In this document: one piece after another, positions 8,812-16,386 of the stretch
Numbering within the stretch: the stretch's first letter is position 1
How the letters are laid out: the number at the start of each line of letters is the position of its first letter
Source: a crenarchaeote SCGC AAA261-N23
GTDB taxonomy: Archaea; Thermoproteota; Thermoprotei; Gearchaeales; Gearchaeaceae
Assembly: GCA_000375685.1 (NCBI GenBank)
Contig: AQVQ01000007.1
Span: forward strand, 1 to 34,509
Reading direction: 5' to 3'
DNA length: 34,509 nt
The notes under the pieces: model-generated
What the model saw: the letters and a program-made list of their open reading frames with translations, nothing else
What the model was told of the DNA's origin: nothing
The model's database searches: none
Position numbers and translations under genes: made by a program

Positions 8812-9907
8812 TAACCTTTTCGAACCTTTTTTCTAACTTTTTCAATATTTGAGGTAATGTAGTATACTCCATTTCTTCGGGACCAAGCCTGTGAGGCATG
8901 AAAGGTCCATGCCTTCTTATGTATTCTGCTATATCTGCAGCTTTATTTCTCACATAATCATATACTGGATCATCAAAGAGATCCGCAGGACCGAGCAATT
9001 TGCCATTGTATAATTGGAATCCAAGCGCAACTAATCTTGGAGGGCCATCAAATCTTGTTACTTGCGAATATTTCAAAGGAACTGGCATCAAAGGTCCTAT
9101 ATGACTGCCTCTCATCCATCCTGCAACAAGGTAGGGGAATGAAAATGCCTCTAAGTATTCTCCTACTGCAGGTAATCCTCTTTGAGCCCTAACTATGCAA
9201 ACAGGGTCATCTTTGCCTACATATTTTCCTGCAATCAGTGAAAGCCTTGTAGTACTTGCTGAGCAAGCTAAAAGGCCATCCTTTCTATATACTTTATAAA
9301 TTACAAACCTTCCAGGTGTACCTATTAGTCCAAGCAAATCGTAGGATTCTTCAGGAGTTTTCAATGCGATGATTCTTCCTTCAATCAAATCCATAACATG
9401 GAATATGAATCCTTCATGCATTGTTGGATCTATAACCAAACCAGGCGTGCAGAAAGGATCTGCATATACTTTATACAAAGGCAAATTCCATGCCCCTGGT
9501 TCAGTTTTATCTGCAGCAAACACAATGATAGGTTCGCTAGGTCTTTCATCGATTTCCATTTCTGCAACTCCTGGACCAAGACCTCTTACATTTCCAGAAA
9601 AGGCGTCAGAAAGTAAATCTTGTCCTGCAGCATAAAGCTTATACTTTTGAGAAACATTTGTTGTTACTTCCTTGAATATATTCCATGCCAATTCATGAAT
9701 AATACTGCTGTTTTCACCTTTACTATGCGTAATCAAAAGTTCCAAATCATCTCCTGCATTGAAAACAAAATAGTCAATTATTGTATTTTTCTGCTTTGCT
9801 TCTTCTAGCTTGTTCTTTGCATATTCTATTTGTTCAGGTATAACTCTATGGTGTCCTGCAATGCTTCCTATATCTGCCTTTATTAAACTTACAGTTACCC
9901 TTGTCAT
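8804..9907 (-). CDS. fbp: Bifunctional fructose-1,6-bisphosphate aldolase/phosphatase
   Basis: 367 residues, matching archaeal FBPA/P enzymes. Asp12 and Asp53/54 (AGDDLE) sit at known metal-ligand positions. YVGKDDP places Tyr229 and the Schiff-base Lys232 at the family numbering, and FAADKTEPGAWN contributes the next Asp-Lys pair. The protein condenses triose phosphates and dephosphorylates the product to fructose 6-phosphate, making gluconeogenesis unidirectional in archaea. It leads the fbp-tpiA-DUF72 operon. ATG 9907 is preceded by a TATA-like element at suitable spacing. Confidence 0.96.
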   Translation of the reverse strand: MTRVTVSLIKADIGSIAGHHRVIPEQIEYAKNKLEEAKQKNTIIDYFVFNAGDDLELLITHSKGENSSIIHELAWNIFKEVTTNVSQKYKLYAAGQDLLSDAFSGNVRGLGPGVAEMEIDERPSEPIIVFAADKTEPGAWNLPLYKVYADPFCTPGLVIDPTMHEGFIFHVMDLIEGRIIALKTPEESYDLLGLIGTPGRFVIYKVYRKDGLLACSASTTRLSLIAGKYVGKDDPVCIVRAQRGLPAVGEYLEAFSFPYLVAGWMRGSHIGPLMPVPLKYSQVTRFDGPPRLVALGFQLYNGKLLGPADLFDDPVYDYVRNKAADIAEYIRRHGPFMPHRLGPEEMEYTTLPQILKKLEKRFEKVNV

Positions 9908-9929
9908 AAGAAAGTAATAAATTGTAGAA

Positions 9930-9937
9930 TTTTAAAA
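9930..9937 (-). promoter_or_regulatory. TATA-like element of the fbp operon
   Basis: TTTTAAAA centred 26 nt upstream of the fbp ATG (9907), predicting a leaderless mRNA. Confidence 0.4.
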
Positions 9938-9955
9938 CTTTGTAAATTTTTAATT

Positions 9956-11761
9956 TTAATCAAAATAGTAATATTCTCCTTTCTCTTTTTGCAACCTATC
10001 TAAATACGATCCTATCTTGTTTATTCTTGGTCTATTAGTTTTTGGATCCCTTCTGAAAGTAATTCCTACATCCTTTAAGAATAAGTTAAAGCCTTTCTTA
10101 AGTGAATAAGGTCCCTTTGCATATCCTTGAAAACCTGGTCTGCCCAAGAATACCATTATTGAGTCTGCTGAAAAATCCTGAATTATTAAATCATGTTCAA
10201 CAACTATCACCAGTTTCGAAAATGTTTGTGCGTATTTCCTGATAAGTTTTGCCACAGCCAATCTTTGTTCTATATCCAAAAAAGCACTTGGTTCATCAAG
10301 CAAGTAAATATCTGAATCTTTAAGAAAAGTTGCTGCAACCATTAATGCTTGTTTCTCTCCGCCGCTTAATTCGCTTATTTTCCTATCAAAAATTTGATCA
10401 ATTCTTAAGGGATAAATTATTTCATCTTTTATCCACTCATCGTTTAAGTAGTTTTTATTTAAATTATACAACATTTCTTTTACTTGCAAATTTTCGTTTT
10501 CAAAGGAAAAAACTTGGGGCTTATAACTTATCTTAGGATTTCCTTCAAAAGTGTAGATTGATCCTTCCTCAGGGTTAATTTCTCCTACAATTGTTCTAAC
10601 AAATGTAGTTTTCCCTATCCCATTTTGACCCAAGATTCCTATGACTTCTCCTTTCATAGCAAATCCACTTTCAACATTCAATGTAAAGTCGCCAAGCTTT
10701 ATTTTTAAATCTGTCCACTCCATAAACTTATACTTTTCTTGTTCATTTCTCTCCAGCGGTTTCAAGCTAAACTTTATCGGAGTTTTTCTCCATCGAATGT
10801 TTTCAGCAGGAAGATATCCTTCAAAGTATGTATTTATAGCTGTTCCAGTAGGATAAGGTAATGAAACTATTCCATATACTTTAGGTTTTCCATATATTAT
10901 ACAAATTGAATCGCATAGATAATCTAGTACGCTTAAATCATGTTCAACTAATAAAATGGTTTTATTTTTAGATATTAACATATCAAGTAGCTTTACTAAG
11001 TTCAATCTTTGGTATGAATCCAAGTAGCTACATGGCTCATCAAGCATGTATACATCCGCATCTCTCAAAGTACAAACTGCTATCGAAAACCTTTGTAATT
11101 CGCCACCGCTCAAATCCTTTATATTTTTTTGATAAATTAAACTTAAATCCAAATATTCAGATATTTCATCTAATTGTTTGTTAATGTCAACATATTCAAG
11201 TATCTTCTTTACCTGTCCATGGAGTTGCTTTGATATGTTAAAAATTTCTTGAATTTTTATGGATACTTTAATTTTTCCATTATAAAGATCGTTCAAGTAC
11301 CTTTGTATTTCCTTCCCCCTGAATCTCTCTAATATTTCATCTACTTCAACCTCTCTATCTAGTATGCCTAAGTTTGGCTTTATTTTTCCTGCCAAAATAT
11401 TGAGTGCTGTAGACTTCCCAGATCCATTCATTCCAATTATTCCTACTGCTCTTCCATATCTAGGTGTAGGTATTCCAAAAAGTCTAAATGAGTTTATACC
11501 ATATTGGTGTATACAAGGAATGCTTGGTTCGCTTGCTAAATTAACTATTTCTATAGCATGAAAAGGACATTTCTCGACACATATTCCGCATCCTATGCAT
11601 CCTACTTCATTTATTACTGCTTTACCTTGTTCATCTAACCATACTATGTTGTTTCCAGCCCTTACAATAGGACAAAATCTATTACATTCAAAGTTACATT
11701 CATTCGATTTACAGTATTCCCTTTCAACTATTGCTATTCTTATTTTACTAGCTACTTTCAA
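9956..11761 (-). CDS. ABCE1 / RNase L inhibitor-like ribosome recycling ATPase
   Basis: 601 residues. The N-terminal iron-sulfur domain has Cys17/22/26/30 and Cys55/58/61/65 (CIGCGICVEKCP). Two ABC domains follow, with Walker A motifs GMNGSGKS (about 110-117) and GQNGIGKT, and signatures LSGGELQRF and LSGGEKQAL. ABCE1 splits ribosomes after termination in archaea and eukaryotes. No membrane segment is present. The start is TTG 11761, overlapping the zinc-ribbon gene by 14 nt. The first 136 nt belong to the inverted repeat and recur at the right edge. Confidence 0.96.
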   Translation of the reverse strand: MKVASKIRIAIVEREYCKSNECNFECNRFCPIVRAGNNIVWLDEQGKAVINEVGCIGCGICVEKCPFHAIEIVNLASEPSIPCIHQYGINSFRLFGIPTPRYGRAVGIIGMNGSGKSTALNILAGKIKPNLGILDREVEVDEILERFRGKEIQRYLNDLYNGKIKVSIKIQEIFNISKQLHGQVKKILEYVDINKQLDEISEYLDLSLIYQKNIKDLSGGELQRFSIAVCTLRDADVYMLDEPCSYLDSYQRLNLVKLLDMLISKNKTILLVEHDLSVLDYLCDSICIIYGKPKVYGIVSLPYPTGTAINTYFEGYLPAENIRWRKTPIKFSLKPLERNEQEKYKFMEWTDLKIKLGDFTLNVESGFAMKGEVIGILGQNGIGKTTFVRTIVGEINPEEGSIYTFEGNPKISYKPQVFSFENENLQVKEMLYNLNKNYLNDEWIKDEIIYPLRIDQIFDRKISELSGGEKQALMVAATFLKDSDIYLLDEPSAFLDIEQRLAVAKLIRKYAQTFSKLVIVVEHDLIIQDFSADSIMVFLGRPGFQGYAKGPYSLKKGFNLFLKDVGITFRRDPKTNRPRINKIGSYLDRLQKEKGEYYYFD

Positions 11762-12005
11762 AGTATTCCAATGAATCCTTGTAAAGCTCCTCTAATAAAA
11801 GTTTTTCTTCTTCCCTCGTTTTTACTTCTTCAGGTGAAGATACAGCTATTTCTTTAGATCTCTTAGAGGTTTGCTTCTTAGGAACAATAACTTTGGTTTG
11901 TTTCGTTGCCTTTTTTGTATGGCCACAGTTTTTGCATACAAAAACTACGTATGATTTTCTTTTTTCTGGTATCATTACTCCCCCACATTTACTGCAAAAC
12001 TCCAT
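11748..12005 (-). CDS. Zinc-ribbon protein, RpoM/TFIIS N-terminal-ribbon-like
   Basis: 85 residues. Cys4, Cys7, Cys24 and Cys27 (FCSKCGG and VCKNCGH) form one zinc ribbon like the N-terminal ribbon of RPB9/TFS. It is followed by a Lys/Thr-rich linker and an acidic Glu-rich tail. Archaeal TFS is about 110 residues with a second, catalytic C-terminal ribbon; that ribbon is missing, so transcript-cleavage activity is not expected. It overlaps the start of the ABCE1 gene, suggesting co-expression. The AT-rich tract about 30 nt upstream (tttttaaatt) could be its own TATA box. The function is open. Confidence 0.7.
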   Translation of the reverse strand: MEFCSKCGGVMIPEKRKSYVVFVCKNCGHTKKATKQTKVIVPKKQTSKRSKEIAVSSPEEVKTREEEKLLLEELYKDSLEYFESS

Positions 12006-12040
12006 TGGATAGATTAAAAATATTAGATGGAATTTAAAAA

Positions 12041-12118
12041 TTATTCTTCAAATTCCTCCAGCTCTTCTAGTTCCTCTAATTCTTCAAATTCCTCTAATTC
12101 TTCAAATTCTTCCTCCAT
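12041..12118 (-). CDS. Candidate 25-residue acidic microprotein
   Basis: Too short for the ORF track. An ATG-to-TAA frame encodes 25 residues, 17 of them Glu, with a Phe or Leu at every third position from residue 5 to 23 (a Phi-E-E unit repeated seven times). Leu is written tta, tta, cta and ctg, and Glu as gaa or gag, so synonymous positions vary while the protein pattern holds, which argues for coding. An in-frame TAA lies 15 nt upstream. It sits 35 nt before the zinc-ribbon gene and has a TATA-like element at about -33. No known homologue is recalled; translation is unproven. Confidence 0.5.
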   Translation of the reverse strand: MEEEFEELEEFEELEELEELEEFEE

Positions 12119-12146
12119 TTTTGCTTTAATTTATTTAATATTAAAG

Positions 12147-12156
12147 GCTTATAAGC
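12147..12156. promoter_or_regulatory. Palindromic TATA element GCTTATAAGC between divergent genes
   Basis: A perfect 10-bp palindrome whose centre lies about 30 nt before the plus-strand ATG 12182 and 33 nt before the minus-strand ATG 12118. It could serve as TATA box in both directions. The identical 10-mer recurs before tenA at 16345-16354. Right-arm copy: 33979-33988. Confidence 0.5.
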
Positions 12157-12181
12157 ATTTCGTAAATTAATAAATATTTCC

Positions 12182-12571
12182 ATGATATTAATTTGGGTAG
12201 ATGAGACCAATAGGAAGGGCTATGAAGTTTTCCTATCTTTAATAAAAAAGAAAAGGAAAGTAGAGCTAGTTTTTGAACAAGATGGAAAGTTTTATGAAGG
12301 ATATTTCGATCCAAAAATGCTTAGCAATAAGGATAAAGTGTATTATTCATTACCTAGTACTAAGAGGAAATTGGATAAAAGATTTAGGAAAATCATAAAA
12401 AATCCTAGAAAATCAGAAATTAAGAATTATTTCGTAAAAATAGCAATAGAAGCCTTTAATATGCCTTTGTTTTATTCGAAAATAAAGTACATAAGAAAGA
12501 AAGAAACAATAGCTAAAAAATTTCTCGATACTAATAAAATTATTTTGCTTTATAAGGATTATACATCTTGA
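12182..12571 (+). CDS. Conserved-looking hypothetical basic protein
   Basis: 129 residues, not recognised. It is Lys-rich and positively charged, starting MILIWVDETNRKGYEVFL, with no membrane helix, cysteine cluster or obvious catalytic motif. The middle (TKRKLDKRFRKIIKNPRKSE) is strongly basic and could contact nucleic acid. It ends one nucleotide before the THUMP gene, so the two are probably one transcript, hinting at an RNA-related role. Promoter: the palindromic TATA element about 30 nt upstream. Confidence 0.6.
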   Translation: MILIWVDETNRKGYEVFLSLIKKKRKVELVFEQDGKFYEGYFDPKMLSNKDKVYYSLPSTKRKLDKRFRKIIKNPRKSEIKNYFVKIAIEAFNMPLFYSKIKYIRKKETIAKKFLDTNKIILLYKDYTS

Positions 12572-12572
12572 A

Positions 12573-13142
12573 ATGAACTTTAAAAATTATCAGAAAGGCT
12601 TACTGGTTACAACTTATAAGGGAAGAGAGGATGATTGTGCTCAAGAAGCTTGGTATATTTTGTCTCAGTTGAATTACAGGGAGTTTGAAGTAGAAAAAGT
12701 TGGCTTACCTGGAATTCTTATTTTAAAAACAAATTTTGATCCAATTAAATGCTTAGAAGATTTCATAAACTATTCAAAAGAAAATATCTGGAGCATAAGA
12801 TATATACTGAAAGTTATTCCTCTTGAAATCATAGTTGAAGCTGATTATGAAAAAATTGCAGACGCTGCCGAATTTTTATCCGAAAAAATTGAAGAAAATT
12901 CAACTTACAGGATAACCGTTAATAATCGTTCCTCACCTTTGAATTCAAAGGAAATAATCTTCAAGACTGCTGAGAGGATAAAAAGGAAGGTAGACCTTAC
13001 TAAATACGATTACGAAGTATTGATTGAAATAATAGGTAAGATAGCAGGAGTTTCAGTTTTAAAGAGAGATCAAGTATTTTCTTTACACAAAGCAAGGGAA
13101 AGAAGCGTTAAAGAAATAACTGGAGAAGATAAAAATCAATAA
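12573..13142 (+). CDS. THUMP domain protein, Tan1-like (tRNA acetylation cofactor candidate)
   Basis: 189 residues. The C-terminal half (TYRITVNNRSSPLNSKEIIF through IIGKIAGVSVL) matches the THUMP RNA-binding domain. The N-terminal part (GLLVTTYKGREDDCAQEAWY) resembles archaeal relatives of yeast Tan1, which assists N4-acetylcytidine formation in tRNA. No catalytic domain is attached, so it probably acts as an RNA-binding adaptor. It is convergent with cgi121, overlapping by 7 nt. The location among tRNA-modification and translation genes supports the call. The Tan1 assignment is inferred from pattern, not alignment. Confidence 0.75.
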   Translation: MNFKNYQKGLLVTTYKGREDDCAQEAWYILSQLNYREFEVEKVGLPGILILKTNFDPIKCLEDFINYSKENIWSIRYILKVIPLEIIVEADYEKIADAAEFLSEKIEENSTYRITVNNRSSPLNSKEIIFKTAERIKRKVDLTKYDYEVLIEIIGKIAGVSVLKRDQVFSLHKARERSVKEITGEDKNQ

Positions 13143-13667
13143 TACCAGTCAACACTTGAAATTTTGGTAAGCGTTTCTTTTTCAATATCGTTTGTTTTTA
13201 AATTATAAATTTTAATTAATTCTTCTTTTCTTTTCTCAAAAGAATTTATTTCCTCATCTATTACTTTAAGCTCGTTATTTTTGACCAAATTTTCAATTTT
13301 TCTTATTACTTTAGATTTATCCTTGTCGCAAGCGAATATTATAACTTTATCTGTATCTTTATTTACACCTATTATCGAGATTGCTTCAAAAATTTGCCTT
13401 TTCCCAGTCAATCTTAGCAGTACTTCAACAGATTTATCCTTAGCTATGTTTCTTTTCCTTTCAAATGACCTGTAAGTCCTATATATTGAAGATAGAATTT
13501 GTCTTAAGGAAACTATTCGATTTAAATTTACTACTTGTAAAATTTCTGTGCTATCTTCATTTTTATTAGCTATAGCATTTATTAGATTTGTTATATTATC
13601 TTTGTTTATGTTGCATGCTGTTATTCCTACCCATGCATCATAATCTTTAATGAAAAAATAGCATCAT
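13136..13667 (-). CDS. cgi121: KEOPS complex subunit Cgi121, frame interrupted at a T6 tract
   Basis: The ORF track shows only the last 91 residues from a TTG. The frame is open far upstream (ILQVVNLNRIVSLRQILSSI and LLRLTGKRQIFEAISIIGV), matching Cgi121, which binds the tRNA 3' end for t6A synthesis. That frame has no usable start. An ATG at 13667 overlaps the nac stop as ATGA but runs in another frame. Dropping one base from the T6 run (plus-strand A6, 13653-13658) joins them as MMLFFIKDYDAWVGITAC, about 176 residues in total, a normal length. Alternatives are a sequencing error, an unusual start codon or slippage. Both repeat arms carry the same run. Confidence 0.75.
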
Positions 13668-14026
13668 TTCTTTCTAGCTTGGGCTAATAATATGGCTGAA
13701 GCAATATCTCCTTCTGTCTCTTTTAAAGCCTGTTCAGCTTCTTCTTTAGATACACCAGCTTTTTCCATAACCAAGTTTACATCTTCCTCTGTAGGTTTAT
13801 ATTCTGATGCTTTTCTTTCTTCTTTTATTTCTTCTTCTGATTCAGCAAATATTTGGTATATTTTCTGTCCGCTTACGTTGGTTATCATCACCTGAGGGTT
13901 TATTAGCCTCAGAGTTTTATCTTTAAATTTTATGTTTACTTCTTCAACATTTTCCAAGTTCTGAAAAGAAACGCCCATTCTCTGTAGCATTCTAATAGTT
14001 TCTCTGTTCATTCCTCTACGATACAT
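13664..14026 (-). CDS. nac: Archaeal nascent polypeptide-associated complex protein
   Basis: 120 residues: an N-terminal basic stretch and NAC domain (about 10-65, containing VEEVNIKFKDKTLRLINPQV), an acidic linker, and a C-terminal UBA-like domain (PTEEDVNLVMEKAGVSKEEA, then EGDIASAILLA). This is the layout of archaeal NAC, a ribosome-associated chaperone homologous to eukaryotic alpha-NAC that shields nascent chains. The stop overlaps the cgi121 ATG, so the two genes are probably co-translated. Confidence 0.95.
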   Translation of the reverse strand: MYRRGMNRETIRMLQRMGVSFQNLENVEEVNIKFKDKTLRLINPQVMITNVSGQKIYQIFAESEEEIKEERKASEYKPTEEDVNLVMEKAGVSKEEAEQALKETEGDIASAILLAQARKK

Positions 14027-14103
14027 GATTAACTAATTGATAAATTAGCTATTAAATTAAAAAAGTTAAAAAGCTTCATAAAAAGTTTAGAAATAAACTT
14101 TAC

Positions 14104-14502
<399 letters not shown>

Positions 14503-14531
14503 CTTAATTTTTTTGTATATTAGCTATTATT

Positions 14532-14577
14532 TTATACATTATATTATCTATTCAATCGATTCTTTTTTAATGTATAA
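14532..14577. repeat. AT-rich 10-bp inverted repeat beyond the tnpB remnant
   Basis: TTATACATTA (14532-14541) and TAATGTATAA (14568-14577) are perfect reverse complements separated by 26 bases, just downstream of the PUA gene on its strand. It may be a transcription end or transposon scar. At this AT content chance is possible. Right-arm copy: 31558-31603. Confidence 0.35.
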
Positions 14578-14604
14578 TAACTTCAAAACATGTGTATTTT
14601 TTTA

Positions 14605-15081
14605 TCATATGGCTAGTTTCCTAATCTTGACCGCAGTGCCTCTCTTCATAACCATCATTTCCTCTCCGCTCAAAACAGTCCTCCCAACTCCTATTACATT
14701 ATTATTTTCATCCACTATGATAACTTCGCTACCTGCCTCCAATTTAGGTTCAACTTTCTTTACATGCTTTACTAAAACTTTCCTTAAATCTTTGATTAAA
14801 CTGATAGAACTATTATCAACTTGAACTACATACTGAAAATTATTCATGTATTTGATCAAATTTTTAGCAGCTTCTATACTTGGGACTATGAATCCATCAG
14901 ATGATCTCAATGTAAGATAAGGTTTTTTATCTAGAAAGACGTATTTTATCTTTCCTGTCTTTTTTGAGTATTTAATTTCCATTCTATTTTGCAAGCCTGC
15001 AGGAAATAAGGCCTCGCCTGCACCCATTCCGAACTGGTAATCTGCAATTCTTTTTAGTATTCTGTAAGGGTCTAAACTCAT
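14605..15081 (-). CDS. PUA domain RNA-binding protein (COG1370-like)
   Basis: 158 residues. The C-terminal about 80 residues (VDNSSISLIKDLRKVLVKHV through VIGVGRTVLSGEEMMVMKRG) form a PUA domain, found in tRNA and rRNA modification enzymes. The N-terminal half (DYQFGMGAGEALFP) matches the small archaeal PUA proteins related to the C-terminal region of archaeosine tRNA-guanine transglycosylase. No catalytic domain is present. A role in RNA modification or ribosome biogenesis is inferred. It is divergent from mbf1 across a 121-bp AT-rich gap. Confidence 0.8.
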   Translation of the reverse strand: MSLDPYRILKRIADYQFGMGAGEALFPAGLQNRMEIKYSKKTGKIKYVFLDKKPYLTLRSSDGFIVPSIEAAKNLIKYMNNFQYVVQVDNSSISLIKDLRKVLVKHVKKVEPKLEAGSEVIIVDENNNVIGVGRTVLSGEEMMVMKRGTAVKIRKLAI

Positions 15082-15202
15082 TAAATATATTATTCTGAAA
15101 ATAAGAAATAAAGCGTAAGCAAAACTACTAACTTTCTCTTTAAATTAAGGACAAGGCTTTCAATAGCTGTAAAGTATATTTTCTTATTTGAGTATTTAAT
15201 AC

Positions 15203-15682
15203 TTGTTGAGCTGCGAAATTTGTGGAAAGAGGTTAGTGAATAGAAACATAATTATAATAGGGAAGGCTAAACTAATTGTTTGTGATGATTGTAAAAGATT
15301 TGGTAAGCCTGCAAGCTTCGTAGATAATAAGCAAGCAAAACCTAAACCGGTTTCAAATTTTATTAAGCCCAAGAAAGTAATTACAACCAATATACCTGAG
15401 GTAAACGTAAGAGAAGATTATGCTGAAGTTATAAGAAAAGCAAGGGAGAATTTGGGAATAACTCAGGATATTCTAGCTTCTTCTGTGGGAGAAAAACTCT
15501 CAATAATAAAGAAAATAGAAGCAGGAAAAATGAAGCCTACTATAGATCTTGCTAAAAAGCTCGAGCGTTTTTTAAAAATAAACTTGATTGAAATAGAATC
15601 CAATGTTGAATACGCTGAGAAAAAAGCTTCAAAATCAGACATTACAGTTGCTGATGTACTTGATATAAAAGATGGAGACTAG
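15203..15682 (+). CDS. mbf1: Archaeal multiprotein bridging factor 1 (MBF1)
   Basis: 159 residues: an N-terminal zinc ribbon (Cys4, Cys7, Cys27, Cys30), a basic linker, and a Cro/C1-type helix-turn-helix (ARENLGITQDILASSVGEKL, IKKIEAGKMKPTIDLAKKLE). This is the archaeal MBF1 architecture; archaeal MBF1 has been linked to translation. The start is TTG: an in-frame TAA ends 3 nt before it. TTG 15206 is an alternative. An AT-rich gtatatttt about 28 nt upstream suits a leaderless transcript. The tfe gene follows after 37 nt. Confidence 0.92.
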   Translation: MLSCEICGKRLVNRNIIIIGKAKLIVCDDCKRFGKPASFVDNKQAKPKPVSNFIKPKKVITTNIPEVNVREDYAEVIRKARENLGITQDILASSVGEKLSIIKKIEAGKMKPTIDLAKKLERFLKINLIEIESNVEYAEKKASKSDITVADVLDIKDGD

Positions 15683-15719
15683 TTAAGTTAATTAAAAGGT
15701 TATAAAAATACATATCTAA

Positions 15720-16259
15720 ATGGTTTCATCTGAAGAAAAAAGATATATTGATAAGGTCATCAGGCTCCTTTTAAGACCTGAGGCAAGTAAGATAGCTTTA
15801 GCTATCTTAGAAAAAAGTGATGCAACAGAAGAATGGCTTACTAAAAAAACGGACATGAAATTAAGCGTAATAAGGAAGATTTTATACGACATGCATGAAT
15901 TAGGTTTGATAGATTTTAAAAAAGAGAGAGACGAAAGAACAAGTTGGTATATTTACCATATAAACTTCAAATATGAAAACTTCAACAAAATCATATACGA
16001 TAGGCTAAAATATATCTTGGATAAAAAGCTAAAAGTAAGATTACAATATGAGCTTTCACACAGTTTTTATGAATGTCCTAAGCATAAAAAACTATTTACA
16101 GAAGAAGAAGCATTACAATACAATTTTATATGTCCCTATGATGAATGTGGAATGGTTATGCTCCACAAAAAAAATCAACATGTAATAGATAAGCTAAACA
16201 AGTACATACAAATAATAGAAAAAATATTAGAATTAGCAAAAGGAAAAGATAAATTATAG
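15720..16259 (+). CDS. tfe: Transcription initiation factor TFE alpha subunit
   Basis: 179 residues. The N-terminal winged helix (about 1-85, with IARE-like IALAILEKSDATEEWLTKK and LYDMHELGLIDF) and the C-terminal ribbon and helix match archaeal TFE alpha, which aids promoter opening with TBP and TFB. The ribbon is atypical: Cys119 and His122 (CPKH) replace the usual first Cys pair, and Cys138/Cys143 are spaced by four residues rather than two. Metal binding may be altered. The last base of the TAG stop is the first base of the tRNA. Confidence 0.93.
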   Translation: MVSSEEKRYIDKVIRLLLRPEASKIALAILEKSDATEEWLTKKTDMKLSVIRKILYDMHELGLIDFKKERDERTSWYIYHINFKYENFNKIIYDRLKYILDKKLKVRLQYELSHSFYECPKHKKLFTEEEALQYNFICPYDECGMVMLHKKNQHVIDKLNKYIQIIEKILELAKGKDKL

Positions 16260-16332
16260 GGCCGGTGGTCTAGCCTGGTGGGATGTCGCCCTTACGAGGC
16301 GAAGGTCCCCGGTTCAAGTCCGGGCCGGCCCA
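16259..16332 (+). tRNA. tRNA-Val (anticodon UAC)
   Basis: A 74-nt cloverleaf folds without mismatch in the acceptor stem (GGGCCGG / CCGGCCC). The anticodon stem is TCGCC/GGCGA with loop CTTACGA, giving anticodon TAC, which reads GUA valine codons. The T arm is CCCGG-TTCAAGT-CCGGG and the D stem has two G-U pairs. The discriminator is A and CCA is not encoded. The high stem GC in an AT-rich genome indicates a thermophile. No intron is present. It shares base 16259 with the tfe stop. Confidence 0.95.
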
Positions 16333-16344
16333 AAATTAAAACTC

Positions 16345-16354
16345 GCTTATAAGC
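16345..16354 (+). promoter_or_regulatory. GCTTATAAGC TATA-like palindrome upstream of tenA
   Basis: Same 10-bp palindrome as at 12147-12156, centred about 37 nt before ATG 16387. This leaves room for a leader of about 10 nt. Right-arm copy: 29781-29790. Confidence 0.45.
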
Positions 16355-16386
16355 AGAAATAAATAGTTACTTGAAATTTCCCCTTT

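Noticed and set aside
12041-12118. Simple tandem DNA repeat without coding role
   Set aside because: The 9-nt units vary at synonymous positions while keeping the frame from ATG to stop, so a short gene is the better reading, though unproven.
16259-16332. tRNA-Val as an integration site
   Set aside because: The tRNA lies inside the repeat arm, with no partial tRNA duplicate, integrase or composition break next to it.
16333-16386. TPP riboswitch before tenA
   Set aside because: The leader is too short and lacks conserved TPP-aptamer sequence.
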